From Ahaetulla prasina (lineage: Eukaryota; Chordata; Lepidosauria; Squamata; Colubridae), in contig NC_080541.1 of the NCBI RefSeq assembly GCF_028640845.1, positions 4,284,435-4,348,434 on the forward strand: a stretch of DNA of 64,000 nt. The letters run 5' to 3'. Below the pieces are notes generated by a model. The model did no database searches. It was not told the DNA's origin and saw only the letters and a program-made list of their open reading frames with translations. The position numbers and the translations under genes were made by a program. Within the stretch, counting starts at the first letter, position 1; each line of letters starts with the position of its first letter. Below are positions 33,726 through 44,935 of this stretch, in pieces.

Positions 33726-34441
33726 TTCTAGGGAGCTCATGGAGAGGGTTGCAACCGTCTCATTCTTGGTCACGATTCCAGTACTACTGGTCTTGAGCGT
33801 GTCACACAAGCTGTTGGGCATCTGTGAGTCCGTGGATTTATTAACCAAAGGAGGAGACAAAGGTTGCTTCTGCATCATCGAAGAAGCTTGCCCTTCCCCA
33901 CAGCTGATCACTGCAGGCTCTCTTGGGGGGCTCTTGACCACAAAGCCTGGATCTGTAGCCATGCTGAGGTGGATGAGTCTCGTCTGGGGCATCTGGTCAA
34001 TGTTGATGCTGTACTTGGTGTCATCCTTGGGCGGTGGCGGAGGCGGAGGCGGTGGTGGCGGAGGCGGCTTGGGCCTCAAGGTGGAGGTGTTGGTGGGCAG
34101 AATGACGTAGCTGGTGTCCCTGGTTTGATCCTGTGCCCGCGAGAGCTCCGAATCCAGCTTTTTGAAGATATCTCCATCACAAATGTAGATGGATTTTGGA
34201 GGTTGGCTTTTGTCCTTCTTCAAAGTCAAGGTGTGGTTGTTGAAGTCATTGAGGTTGATGGCGCCCAGGTAGTGTGGAGAGCTCTGGAGATGCATCTTGG
34301 AGACATTGGCTGGAAGACTGTTGAAGTTGGAGGACCCTTTCTGGTGGTTGAGCTTCAGCTTCTCCTCGTCCTGCAGGGACGGGCGCTTCAGAGTCCCTGT
34401 GATGGTCATAGTACGACACGTACTGATGTCCTTGTTGAGAA
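33726..34441 (-). CDS. ADGRB1: ADGRB1 large cytoplasmic-tail exon with proline run
   Basis: This 716-base exon (acceptor gatttgttag, donor gtaagt) encodes Val plus 238 residues. Visible blocks in order: [20 protein letters not shown], then [44 protein letters not shown], a run of 13 prolines (codons at 34029-34067), [20 protein letters not shown], a divergent Ser/Pro-rich stretch, and [15 protein letters not shown]. Proline-rich tail sequence in this receptor is known to bind SH3 proteins such as IRSp53 (BAIAP2). The frame is fully open. By recall, the mammalian long proline run lies further toward the C terminus, after the [13 protein letters not shown] block, so its placement here is unusual. 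The middle-distal part is the least conserved. Confidence 0.95.
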
Positions 34442-34542
34442 CTAACAAATCAGGAGGAAAGAGATGGAATTTCAGAAGGTACCCACAGAAACTGTGATGC
34501 CATACAACCACATGTCCCCCTTCGTTGTCCAAAAGACACTAT

Positions 34543-34913
34543 AGGTAGTCCTCAACGTACAACCACAATGGAGTCAAAACTTTCTGCTCCTGAGCGAGGC
34601 AGCGGCTGAGTGAGTTCTGCCCCCTTTTTATGACCTTTTTTGCCACGGTTGTTAAGTGAACCACTGCAGCGCTTAGTTTAGGAACACGGCTGCTAAGTGA
34701 ATCTGGCTTCCCCGTTGACTTTCCATGTCAGAAGGTCGCCAGAAGGGATCGTGGCAACCGTCATAAATATGAGCCAGTTGCCAAGCGTCTGAATGACCAT
34801 GGGGACACTGCAATGGTCATTAAGTGTGAAAAATGGTCATAAGTCACTTTTTAAAAAAGTACTGTAACTTTGAGTGGCCACGAAACGAAAAATTGTAAGT
34901 CGAGAACTACCTG
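34543..34913 (+). mobile_element. Palindromic DNA element, CAGGTAGTCC family, complete copy
   Basis: AGGTAGTCCTCAACGTACAA ... TTGTAAGTCGAGAACTACCTG, TA on both sides. Lies about 100 bases upstream of an ADGRB1 exon. Confidence 0.88.
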
Positions 34914-35046
34914 TATTCCCTAATTACTTTATTGTCACCCACTGACCCAAATATGAAGAGACATGGATGGACATTAAATTTGACTTTCCACAATTTATAT
35001 TTATACCATCTGTCTGATAAATTCATAAGCTCCGTTTCTCTCGCCA

Positions 35047-35254
35047 TACATCTGAACTAGACTGTGTTGTTTCTCTGCGACATATAATACATGTGGGTGT
35101 ATGCGTAATTCTGTATATATCTGTATTTATTTATTCTGTTATATTATGTAGTGTATATTGGAGGTGGTGACCCTTTGAGAGCCGTATGCAACCAAATTTC
35201 ACTTTAATGTATGCTGATTAGTGTACATTTGAAGTGACAATAAAGTTTTTATTT
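35047..35254 (+). mobile_element. LINE 3' end fragment feeding an ATTCT array
   Basis: TGAAGTGACAATAAAGTTT followed directly by TTTCTATTCTG and the pentamer array. Polyadenylation-like AATAAA at the junction. Confidence 0.55.
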
Positions 35255-36016
35255 CTATTCTGTTCTGTTCTATTCTATTCTATTCTATTCTATTCTATTC
35301 TATTCTATTCTATTCTGTTCTGTTCTGTTCTGTTCTGTTCTGTTCTGTTCTGTTCTATTCTATTCTATTCTATTCTATTCTATTCTATTCTATTCTATTC
35401 TATTCTATTCCATTCCATTCCATTCCATTCCATTTATTTTATTCCACATTTTCTATTCTATTCTATTCTATTCTATTCTATTCTATTCTATTCTATTCTA
35501 TTCCATTCCATTCCATTCCATTCCATTTATTTTATTCCACATTTTCTATTCTATTCTATTCTATTCTATTCTATTCTATTCTATTCTATTCTATTCTATT
35601 CTATTCTATTCTATTTCATTCCATTCCATTTATTTTATTCCACATTTTCTATTCTATTCTATTCTATTCTATTCTATTCTATTCTATTCTATTCTATTCT
35701 ATTCTATTCTATTCCATTCCATTCCATTCCATTTATTTTATTCCACATTTTCTATTCTATTCTATTCTATTCTATTCTATTCTATTCTATTCTATTCTAT
35801 TCTATTCTATTCCATTCCATTCCATTCCATTCATTTATTTTATTCCACATTTTCTATTCTATTCTATTCTATTCTATTCTATTCTATTCTATTCTATTCT
35901 ATTCTATTCTATTCTATTCTATTCCATTCCATTCATTTATTTTATTCCACATTTTCTATTCTATTCTATTCTATTCTATTCTATTCTATTCTATTCTATT
36001 CTATTCTATTCTATTC
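35254..36016. repeat. ATTCT pentamer array with roughly 100-base higher-order unit
   Basis: (TTCTA)n with TTCTG and TTCCA variants. The spacer CATTTATTTTATTCCACATT recurs six times at 35431, 35524, 35627, 35730, 35832 and 35934 (spacing 93, then 102-103). Long open frames here are translations of the repeat. Confidence 0.95.
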
Positions 36017-36019
36017 TTA

Positions 36020-36446
36020 TGGTACCAGAACCATGGGATGGAAGTATCTATCTGGTTTTTAATGCACCCACCACCATAAAATTATTCCAAATGGATCTCA
36101 GATTCTCTCAACCATCCAGGTAAAATTGCCGAGGCAAATAAATTAAAAATGCCAACATGCCCACAACATAATTTATGGTACGTTCTCCTGAGAGACCGTG
36201 GCTGAATCTGCAGTTGGATTGCTGATGGATAGGTTGTACTTCCGCGGGTATAACTAATGTTTGATTCTATTCGGTTTGATTTCTTTTGGGCAAAGTAGCT
36301 GAGGAGCGGCTGGTGACACCCCCTCCCCTTAGATAAATGGCTTAGATGGGAACCGACAATTCAACGGAATGTACAACATTTTGCACGGTGTCTGTTCAAA
36401 AGGCCCGAATGCTAAAGATGCATGCAAACATGACAATTCCTTCCCT
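36020..36446. other. Unassigned intronic stretch
   Basis: About 430 bases with no recognised feature. Confidence 0.5.
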
Positions 36447-36712
36447 TTTTTTTTAATTCACATTTATATCCTGCCCTTCTCCGAAGACTCAGGGCGGCTT
36501 ACACTATGTTAGTAATAGTCTTCATCCTATTTGTATATTTATATACAAAGTCAACTTATTGCCCCCAACAATCTGGATCCTCATTTTACCTACCTTATAA
36601 AGGATGGAAGGCTGAGTCAACCTTGGACCTGGTGGGACTAGAACCTGCAGTAATTGCAGGCAGCTGTGTTAATAACAGACTGTCTTACCAGTCTGAGCCA
36701 CAGAGGCCTCCA
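36447..36712 (-). mobile_element. tRNA-derived SINE with L2-type tail
   Basis: Reverse copy with AGACTCAGGGCGGCTTACAC, GGATCCTCATTTTACCTACC and head GTCTGAGCCACAGAGGCC. Confidence 0.92.
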
Positions 36713-36825
36713 CATCATTTTGCACGGCCCTGGGAATGGACGTGAATTTGAAAGGGAATTTACACCCATTTCTAAACTTGTTGGTCAGAGGCTTTTTTGA
36801 CAGAAAGCAGGAATGGTTTGGCTCT

Positions 36826-38455
36826 TTAGCAAACCATGATGATGAGGGGATTGGAGGCTAAAACATACGATGAACGTTTGCAGGAACTGGGCCTGGCTAG
36901 TCTAGTGAAGAGAAGGACCAGGGGAGACAGGAGAGCATCTTCCAATATTTGAGGGGCTGCCACAGAGAGGAGGAAGGGGGTCAAGCTATTTTCCAAAGCA
37001 CCCGAAGGCCAGACAAGGAATAATGGATGGAAACTGAACAAGGAGAGATTCAACCTGAAAATAAGGAGAAATTTTCTGACAACCGACCAATTAGGCACCG
37101 TTTATCGGTGGTTTTCCTCCTATCTCTCCGACCGGTTGCAGTCGGTGTTGACAGGGGGGCAGAGGTCGGCCCCGAGGCGCCTCACTTGTGGGGTGCCGCA
37201 GGGGGCGATTCTCGCCTTCTGTTTAACATCTACATGAAGCCGCTGGGTGAGATCATCAGTGGTTTCGTGTGAAGTACCAGCTGTATGCGGATGACACCCA
37301 GCTGTACTTTTCACCGACCACCCCAACGGTTATCAAGTGCTGTCCCGTGTCTGGAGGCCGACGGGTCTGGATGGGGAGAAACAGGCTCAAGCTCAATCCT
37401 CCAAGACAGAGTGGCTGTGGATGCCGCATCCCGTACAGTCAGCTAAATCGCGGCTGACCATCGGTGGCGAGTCACTGGCCCCGATGGAGAGGGTGCGCAA
37501 CTTAGGCGCCCTCCTGGATGAACGGCTGTCTCTAGAAGATCATTTGACGGCCGCCTCCAGGAGAGCGTTCTACCAGGTTCGCCTGGTGCGCCAGTTGCGC
37601 CTTTCTGGACCGGGAGGCCCTATGCACGGTCACCACGCCCGTGACGCCTCGCCTGGATTACTGCAACGCCTCACATGGGGCTCCTTGAAGGGCATCCGAG
37701 GCTACAGTTAGTCCAGAATGCGGCTGCTGGTGATAGATGGAGCCCTCGTGGCTCCCGTGATAACACCCATCCTGCGCAGGCTGCACTGGCTACCTGTGGC
37801 CTTCCGGTGCGCTCAAGGTTTTGGTGACCACCTTTAAAGCGCCCATGGCATAGGGCCGGGTTATCACGGGACCCCCTACTGCGACCAGATACCTCTCACC
37901 GACCCGTGCTCTCACAGAGAGGGACTCCTCAGGGTGCCGTCAGCTAGGCAGTGTCGTCTGGCGACGCCCAGGGGAAGGGCCTTCTCTGTGGGGGCTCCCG
38001 CCCTCTGGAACGAGCTCCCCCCAGGACTCCGTCAACTTCCGGACCTTCGAACCTTCCGTCGCGAGCTCAAGACACATTTATTCATCTGTGCAGGACTGGC
38101 TTAGATTTTAAATTTTACAGGGGTTTTAAATTGATTTTAATATTTATATTTCTATTTTTAATAATAGGGCATTGGAATAAGTTTTTTAAAGATTATTTTA
38201 ATTTTGTATATTGATGTTTTATATGCCTGTGAACCGCCCTGAGTCCTTTGGGAGATAGGGCGGTATATAAATTTAAATAATAAATAAAAAAATAAATAAA
38301 TTGAACAGAAGTTGCCTTTAGAAGTTGTGGGGAGCTTCATCACTGGAGGCTTTCAAGAAGAGACTGGACTGCCATCTGTCAGAAATGGTGTAGGGTCTCC
38401 TGCTTGATTAAGGGGTTGGACTAGATGACCCAAAGGTCCCTTCCAACTCTGTCAA
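36826..38455 (+). mobile_element. CR1 LINE 3' end, split by an L2 LINE
   Basis: Left part AGAAGGACCAGGGGAGACAG to AAGGAGAAATTTTCTGACAAC. Right part AGTTGTGGGGAGCTTCATCA to GGTCCCTTCCAACTCTGTC. Confidence 0.87.
37094..38302 (+). mobile_element. L2-clade LINE 3' half inserted in CR1
   Basis: Same family as 28076-31197 (GTGGTTTTCCTCCTATCTC; ATGCGGATGACACCCAG for YADD; tail ACCGCCCTGAGTCCTTTGGG). Carries many single-base deletions against that copy, so no long frame survives. Confidence 0.9.
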
Positions 38456-38568
38456 TCTCTACCTCAGTTTTTTGGAGAATATATGCACGTTCAAAGAACA
38501 TACTTGGAAAGTATGTTCACAAATCTATGGAACCTGCTGGAACCAAGACCCTCCGAAATCCAGGAATA

Positions 38569-38855
38569 CAGGTAGTTCTCAAGTTATGACCGCAACGGAG
38601 CCCAAAATGTATGCTGCTAAGTGAAACATTGGCTAAGCAAGTCGTTTTACGACTTGTCTTGCCACAGTTGGGAAGGCAATCCCCGCGTTGATTCCATTAG
38701 CAACAGTCACAAGTACATGCCAGTTGCCAAGCATCTGAGTTTTGATCATGTGACCATGTAGTGAACCCGTAAGTATGAACAATGGTTGTAACTCACTTTT
38801 TTCAGTGTCGTCTGAACTGAGAACGGTCACTAAGTGAACAGTTATAAGTCGTGCA
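38569..38855 (+). mobile_element. Palindromic DNA element, CAGGTAGTCC family
   Basis: CAGGTAGTTCTCAAGTTATG, GAACGGTCACTAAGTGAACA near the end. Internally deleted. Confidence 0.75.
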
Positions 38856-39205
38856 TATCTCAAATACAGATAGGCCTCATGTTGCCACTATTCGTTTACT
38901 GACCGTTTGAATTTACAACATCAGAGGGAAAAAAATGACCTAACCATTTTTTCACACTTACGACCGTCGCAGCATCCCCATGATCAAAATTGGGACGCTT
39001 GGCAATTGATTCATACTTATGACAGTCGCAGTGTCTGGGATCAAGGGTTCGCCATTTCCGACACTTCCTAGCTGGATTCTGACCAGCCAGGTCGATGGGG
39101 GAAGCCAGATTCGCTTAGCAACCGAATGAGTCACTAAACAACGACAGTCATTTGCTTGACTGCTGTGGTGTAAAATGTTACAAAATGGGGGCAAAACTCA
39201 CTCAA

Positions 39206-39731
39206 TGTTGTGTCTCGTCCGCTTTCACCACAGCCGGGGCCTTCTTATCTGCTTCCGAACGCTGAGGAATGTCCTAGTATGCCTCCCGGCCCCAGCCCTG
39301 GCTCCATGCCCAGACAGGCTGAGGAGGAAGAAGTACCTCCAGCCCCCAGCTCTGGCTCCATGCCCAGGCAAATGGAGCAACTAGACCCCTCCCCCTCCTC
39401 CACAGCATGTGAGCCTGAGGAAGGTCAATTACCAACAGCTGCAGACTGGAGTGACCCTCGCTTCAGGAGAATTGATAAGCGGCGTCAACAGAAGGAAGGG
39501 AGGGGCAGGCCTGGATAAGTGCTGAGTCATGGAGCCACACCCCATGGTCTATATAAAGGATCTGCTTTCTGGCATTCTCTGAGTCAGGCAAAGTCTAACA
39601 TATCTTGCTGAAGTCACTTTCTGGTCTCCTGCCTGCCTTGAGAACTTTGCTAGGACTTTGGCAGAGCTGCAGAGGCATGCCTGATTCGGATTTCCCTGAC
39701 CCGGCCGTCAGCGGAGGAGTGGGACACGACA
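39206..39731 (+). mobile_element. Solo LTR, family A, copy 3
   Basis: 526 bases, perfect 5-base duplication CTCAA (39201-39205, 39732-39736). Promoter box TATATAAAGG at 39549-39558. The U3 frame is open from GTG at 39210 to 39518 (102 codons), Pro/Ser/Glu-rich with duplicated PGSMPRQAEEEE/SGSMPRQMEQ units, then DWSDPRFRRIDKRRQQKEG. Confidence 0.93.
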
Positions 39732-39769
39732 CTCAAAATAGCTTAGCAGTGTGAATTTGGGGTTCAGTT

Positions 39770-39974
39770 CAGCGGTGAAATCCAAATTTTTTACTACCGG
39801 TTTTCTGTGGGCGTGGCTTGGTGGGCGTGGCAGGGGAAGGATACTGCAAAATCCCCATTCCCACCCCACTCCTGGGGCCAGCCAGAGGTGGGATTTGCCG
39901 GTTCTCCGAACTGCTCAAAATTTCTGTTACCGGTTCTCCAGAACCTGTCGGGACCTGCTGGATTTCACACCCTG
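39770..39974. mobile_element. hAT-type element, CAGTGGTGGGATT family
   Basis: CAGCGGTGAAATCCAAATTT ... TGCTGGATTTCACACCCTG, perfect 8-base duplication GTTCAGTT on both sides. Confidence 0.92.
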
Positions 39975-40257
39975 GTTCAGTTGTGATTATAAGTCGAGGA
40001 CTGCCCATATTCTGAGCTAAAAGCGAATCTATATTTTCCTCCTGTTTTTAACATGATTCATTTTTTGGAAAGGGGTTGGGTGACATGTTAGCTGGCTGCC
40101 TGCCTGCTATGTATTAAGGTTGAACTCGGGCACTAGCTTTGACGAGCAATAAAATTGATGGACTAAGCTGGAATTAGAATTGTTGGCATTTCCATTTCAT
40201 TGGATTCAGTTGGATTTACGGATGGCCTTCTCTTCCAGAAACTCAATTCATAACAAC

Positions 40258-40795
40258 AGAATAACAGAGCTGGAAGAGACCTTGGAGGTCTTCTAGTCCA
40301 ACCCCCTGCTCAGGCAAGAAACCTTAAACCATTTCAGACAAATGGTTGTCCAATCTCTTCTTAAAAACCTCCAGTGCTGGAACACCTACAACTTCTGGAG
40401 GGAATCTGTCCCACTGGTCAATTGTCCTCACTGTTAGGAAATTCCTCCTTAGTTCTAGGTTGCTTCTCTCCTTGTTTAGTTTCCATCCATTGTTTCTTCT
40501 CCTGCCTTCTCATGCTTTGGAGAATAGTTGACCCCCCTCTTTGTTGTGGCAGCCCCTCAAATATTGGAGCATTCATATCATGTCACCCCTACTCTTTCTT
40601 TTCATTAAACGGGACATACCCATTTCCTGCAATCATTTTTTATATATCTCCTATATTCCCCCAGTCCCCTAATTGTCTTCGTTGCCCTTCTCTGCACTCT
40701 TTCTAGAGTCTCAACATCTTTTTTATATCATGGCAATGAGAACTGGATAAAACATTCCAAGTGTGGCCTTACCAAGGCATTATAAACTAGGTAAC
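40258..40795 (-). mobile_element. CR1 LINE 3' end
   Basis: CAGAGCTGGAAGAGACCTTG...TCTAGTCCAACCCCCTGCTC in reverse, with remnant coding. The 5' edge abuts trinucleotide arrays. Confidence 0.88.
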
Positions 40796-40816
40796 ATAAT
40801 CAGTTCTAGAAGAGAG

Positions 40817-40970
40817 GGGAGGAGGAGGAGGAGGAGGAGGAGGAGGAGGAGGAGGAGGAGGAGGAGGAGGAAGAAGAAGAAGAAGAAGAAGAAGAAGAAG
40901 AAGAAGAAGAAGAAGAAGAAGAAGAAGAAGAAGAAGAAGAAGAAGAAGAAGAAGAAGAGGAGGAAGAGCT
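40817..40970. repeat. GGA then GAA trinucleotide arrays
   Basis: (GGA)n to about 40871, then (AGA)n to about 40956, about 140 bases of pure purine on the plus strand. Confidence 0.95.
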
Positions 40971-40974
40971 GTGG

Positions 40975-41285
40975 TGTCCTTGATGCTCTCTGAGCTTGGT
41001 TGCTTTCTTGCAGATGTTTCATTACCAAACTACGTAACATTATCAGCGCTAGAAGGGAGTGGGGTTTGGTAATAAAACTTCTGCAAGCAAACAACCAAGC
41101 TCAGAGTGAACCAGAGACCTTACAATTTTTTCCTTCCTCCTCTTCTTCCTCCTCCTCCTCCTCCTCCTACTACTACTACTACTACTCCCTGCAAACCCCA
41201 ATCCCTTCTTGCACTGATGATGTTAACTAGTTGGGTAAGGAAATGATTTCAAGAAATCCACCAAGCTCAGAGAGCACCCAGGACC
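40975..41285. mobile_element. Penelope-type terminal units (gamma), inverted pair
   Basis: Inverted copies of CTGAGCTTGGTTG-TTCTTGCAGATGTTTCATTA around 41060-41200, with TCC/TAC arrays between. Each arm holds a GATGA...GAAAC box in decayed form. Confidence 0.65.
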
Positions 41286-41289
41286 CCTC

Positions 41290-41945
41290 ATTTCAACTCG
41301 GAGCTACAAATAATCTCTTGTCTTGATTACTGTGCAAAAGTTGATTCAAAAGCTGATCCAAAACTTGCAGGTTCCAAAAAGAAAAAATAAATAAAAAAGA
41401 TAGTGTATGCACACCACATCTTGATATAAAACTAATGTCTGAATGCATTCGAAGACACAATGCCTCTTGGCTGCCTGCTACTCGGACCCCAAGAAATTCC
41501 CGACTCTTTGAATTCCAGCACAAATTGAGTGCCCAAATAGACAAAGGGATTAAGAGAAGGGAGGGAGGGTAGAAACACTTAAAGTGCATGCATGGATGAG
41601 AGAGATAAACTGAAAGAAGACCAAATGTAATCAAAGAGGCAAAGAAAACCAATTTCATGCATCGTTTTTTAAATCTATGTCCCGATTTGTATGCAACAAA
41701 TTGCACAGCGGTTTGCTCGTAGGGAAGAACTCGGATTGGTTTTGACCACTTTCTTGGCAACTAAGATACTATCTGGAAGCAAACAAGGATTAGCCATCCC
41801 TCATCGTGCAAGACCACATCGGAGAAAGACACGGCGACAAGCTGAGGATTAGAAACAGGCAGGAGATAGAGAAAACGTAGAGAGAAACAGAGAAAAGAAA
41901 ACCAGGAAGGGATAAATTACAGGACCATAAATCACCATCATTCCA
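41290..41945. other. Unassigned intronic stretch
   Basis: About 650 bases. One 155-codon minus frame (41760-41293) has no recognisable domain and is treated as chance. Confidence 0.5.
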
Positions 41946-41955
41946 TGGCTTAAAG

Positions 41956-42110
41956 CAGAGGTCTTCAAACTTGGCAGCTTTAAGACTTGTGGACTTTAAC
42001 TCCCAGAATTCTGGGAGTTGAAGTCCACAAGTCTTAAAGCTGCCGAGTTTGGAGAACTCTGGGAGTTGAAGTCCACAAGTCTTAAAAGCTGCCAAGTTTG
42101 AAGACCTCTG
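41956..42110. mobile_element. Palindromic hAT MITE with triplicated arm
   Basis: CAGAGGTCTTCAAACTTGGC...GCCAAGTTTGAAGACCTCTG, perfect 8-base duplication GCTTAAAG. The arm AGTTGAAGTCCACAAGTCTT occurs twice on one side. Confidence 0.92.
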
Positions 42111-42233
42111 GCTTAAAGAGATCCCGGTTTGAAAGGCTGGATTTTGGAGGATTGGTCAAAGCCGGCAGTGGCTTTATTATTATTATTTTTCTAGAAAGAG
42201 GAGGGAGGAGGGTTTAAAAGAGCGATTGATTCA

Positions 42234-42521
42234 AGGTAGTCCTTGACTTACAACAGCTCATTGAGTGCCTGTTCAAAGTTACCACGGAACTGAAAAATGT
42301 AACTTATGACCGTTTTTCACACAACCGTGGCAAGCGTCTCCATGGATCACATGAACAAAATCATGGACAAATTACGGACAATTACAAAGTCAATGGGGAA
42401 GCCAGATTCCTTTCCTAACTATGGCCAGAAAGGTCGCAGGCAAAAATGCACTGAACAAATGTTTCACTTAGCAACCAAAATGTCGGGCTTGACTGCGGTT
42501 GTAAGTCGAGGAACAACTGTA
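42234..42521 (-). mobile_element. Palindromic DNA element, CAGGTAGTCC family
   Basis: AGGTAGTCCTTGACTTACAA to GGTTGTAAGTCGAGGAACAACTGT, internally shortened. Confidence 0.8.
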
Positions 42522-42849
42522 CAGTGTTGCGTTCATCTTTTGGTGCCATGTATAGTTATACCCAGAGGTGGGTTTCACATAATTTTTATCTCCGGTTCGC
42601 CACGCGCCAAAAATGTTAGTGTATACAGGTGCGCGGCTTAGAAAATGTGCCTAAATAGGACGACATAGTGCTGGTGCATAGTGCAAAGTGGTGGGTGGTT
42701 CTAGATATGACAGCAAAGGGAAGAATTTGTTATATTGTTTTTCACAATCATACTTACAGATATCTTAATTTCATTTCAGCTATAACATATGCTGGAAGGG
42801 GCTACCCAACATAACATATTAATATTAATATATTAATATTAACATATTA

Positions 42850-43545
42850 CCCAGAAATATTTTACTAGAAGAGTTCTTCGCTCCTCCGAAAACAACAAAA
42901 TACCTTATACCACCAGGCTTGAAATCCTGAGATTAGAAAATTTAACACACAAAATCATCTATTGCAATATGCTTCCTGTAAAAGACTACTTCAGTTTCAA
43001 TTGCAATATTACAAGAGCAAAAAATAGATTCAAGCTTAATGTCAACTGCTTCAAACTTGATTGCAGAAAATATGACTTCTGTAACAGAGTTGTTAATGCT
43101 TGGAACTCATTACCTGACTCCATAGTCTCTACTCAAAATCCCAAAATCTTCAACCAAAAACTGTCTACTATTTTTTTTTGTTTGTTTACATTTATACCCC
43201 GCCCTTCTCCGAAGACTCAGGGCGGCTTACAATGTATAGGGCAATAGTCTCATTCTATTTGTATATATTTACAAAGTCAACTTATTGCCCCCCCAACAAT
43301 CTGGGTCCTCATTTTACCTACCTTATAAAGGATGGAAGGCTGAGTCAACCTTGGGCCGGGCTCGAACCTGCAGTAATTGCAGGCTTTGTGTTCTTAATAA
43401 CAGGCCTTACCAGGCAGAGCTAAACCGGCCCTATTGACCTCACCCCATTCCTAAGAGGACTATAAGGGGCGTGCATAAGAGCACAAAAGTGCCTACCGTT
43501 CCTGTCCTATTGTTCCCTTCATTATATCAAATTAATATAGCTGAT
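42850..43545 (+). mobile_element. LINE 3' part (same family as 11095-12040), split by a SINE
   Basis: The plus frame recalls the RT C terminus: FTRRVLRSSENNK, TRLEILRLENL, AKNRFKLNVNCFKLDCRKYD and NAWNSLPDSIV. After the SINE it resumes with ATTGACCTCACCCCATTCCT. Confidence 0.82.
43172..43433 (-). mobile_element. tRNA-derived SINE with L2-type tail
   Basis: Reverse copy: CCGCCCTTCTCCGAAGACTC, GGGTCCTCATTTTACCTACC, degraded tRNA head. Confidence 0.92.
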
Positions 43546-43557
43546 GCATATTTTTTT

Positions 43558-43560
43558 TAC

Positions 43561-43627
<67 letters not shown>

Positions 43628-43675
43628 TTTTCTGAGGTTTTCGCAGGTGTTTGTATGTAGGTCTTTGGTTATTCG
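43558..43675. mobile_element. TA/TG array and inverted beta terminal fragment
   Basis: (TA)n(TG)n to about 43625, then GAGGTTTTCGCAGGTGTTTG and AGGTCTTTGGTTATTCGG, the reverse of the beta terminal unit, joined straight to the Penelope-like body. Confidence 0.75.
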
Positions 43676-44550
43676 GCCTCCCCAAGATACACAAAGAAGG
43701 AACCCCACTCAGACCCATAGTCAGCTCCATAGGCTCACCTCTACAAAACCTAGCCAAATTTCTCGCTAAACAACTACAGCCCTATGCAGAATCCATCGCC
43801 TCACACGTAAAAAACTCATTCCAGTTCATAGAGATCATAAAGAAACAAAACCTACAGCCCAGCAACCTACTTGTGAGCTTTGATGTCATATCCCTCTTCA
43901 CCCAAGTGCCAATCAAAGAAGCCTTGACAGCTATCCAAAACAAATATAACCCCCCCAAGCACATCCTAGATCTGACCAACCACTGCCTATCCAACACATA
44001 CTTCATCTATAACGGACAAAAATACAAACAAATAGAAGGAGCACCCATGGGATCACCTCTCTCACCTGTCATTGCCAACCTCTACATGGAACACTTTGAA
44101 ACCCAAGCACTAGAAAAATCTGATCACAAACCCAAACTCTGGCTCAGATACGTAGACGACACCTTCATAATCTGGCCACACGGGAAAGAAAAACTTGACA
44201 ACTTCCTCACACACCTCAATAGCCTACACCCCAAAATACAGTTCACCATGGAAACAGAAGTTAACAACCAACTTCCCTTCCTAGATGTCTTAGTCTACAG
44301 GAAACCCAATGGCTTCCTAGGACACACCATCTATCAGAAGAAAACACACACAAACCGCTATCTGCACGCACTGTCACACCACCACCCAGCACAGATCAAC
44401 TCCGTAGCCAAGACACTCATCTCTAGAACAAAATGCTTAGCTGACGAACAACACCTAAAAACCGAACTACACACTCTCACAAACGTACTAACATCCAATG
44501 GATTCCAGAGAAATAAGATTACCAAACTAATCCAAAAGAACCCCCACTAA
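43676..44550 (+). pseudogene. Penelope-like reverse transcriptase, 5' truncated
   Basis: Begins PKIHKEGTPLRPIVSSIGSP, followed by LVSFDVISLFTQVPIKEA, GAPMGSPLSPVIANLYMEHF, LRYVDDTFIIWPHG (catalytic YVDD at 44149-44160), FTMETEVNNQLPFLDVLVYR and HALSHHHPAQINSVAKTLI. These are the ordered Penelope RT blocks. The N-terminal finger region is missing. The frame is open to 44550, where a single-base change in a CCCCC run shifts it into the nuclease frame. Confidence 0.92.
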
Positions 44551-44935
44551 AATCCAAGACAGAGAACAAGAAAACAGCACAGCCCTCCTCCCATATATAA
44601 AAGGCACCACAGACAGAATCACCAAGACCCTCCACAAAAATAACATCAAGACAGCATTCTGCACAAACCGAAAAATATCCACCATCCTAAGAAACCCCAA
44701 AGACAAAATTGAGTTAGAAAATCAAGGAGTATATGAAATCCCATGCACCGCCTGCCCCACCACATACATTGGACAAACCAACAGAAGAATAAGTGCACGC
44801 ATTGAAGAACACAAGAACTCATTCCAAAAAGAGGAACCAACTTCTTCCCTGGTCCAACACTTTAAAGTCACAGGACACGATATTGACTTTAAAAGACCAG
44901 AACTATCGCCAAAACTGAACACTTTAACAACAGAA
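44540..44935 (+). pseudogene. Penelope-like GIY-YIG endonuclease domain
   Basis: In the next frame: LLPYIKGTTDRITKTLHKNN, TAFCTNRKISTILRNPKD, GVYEIPCTACPTTYIGQTNR and ISARIEEHKNSFQ. VYEIPC...YIGQT is the GIY-YIG core, with the Arg/Glu helix following and the Cys pair typical of Penelope nucleases. A further single-base loss near 44892 shifts the frame; the DNA then still encodes TIAKTEHFNNRIIREAIEIE. Conserved but inactive as read. Confidence 0.88.

Larger units (their letters stand above)
38866..40005 (-). mobile_element. Palindromic DNA element, CAGGTAGTCC family, split by LTR and hAT
   Basis: Reverse copy. Main part 38866-39205, short middle 39737-39769 (GCTTAGCAGTGTGAATTTGG), final part 39983-40005 (GATTATAAGTCGAGGACTGCC). 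The two gaps are the insertions listed next. Confidence 0.82.

Noticed and set aside
33864..34445. 193-codon plus-strand frame opposite an ADGRB1 exon
   Set aside because: Shadow of the conserved minus-strand exon.
35234..36079. 281-codon open frame of FYSIL-type repeats
   Set aside because: It is the translation of an ATTCT array; no start context, no non-repeat domain.
41293..41760. 155-codon minus-strand frame with two hydrophobic stretches
   Set aside because: No recognisable family, no splice context, intronic; likely chance.
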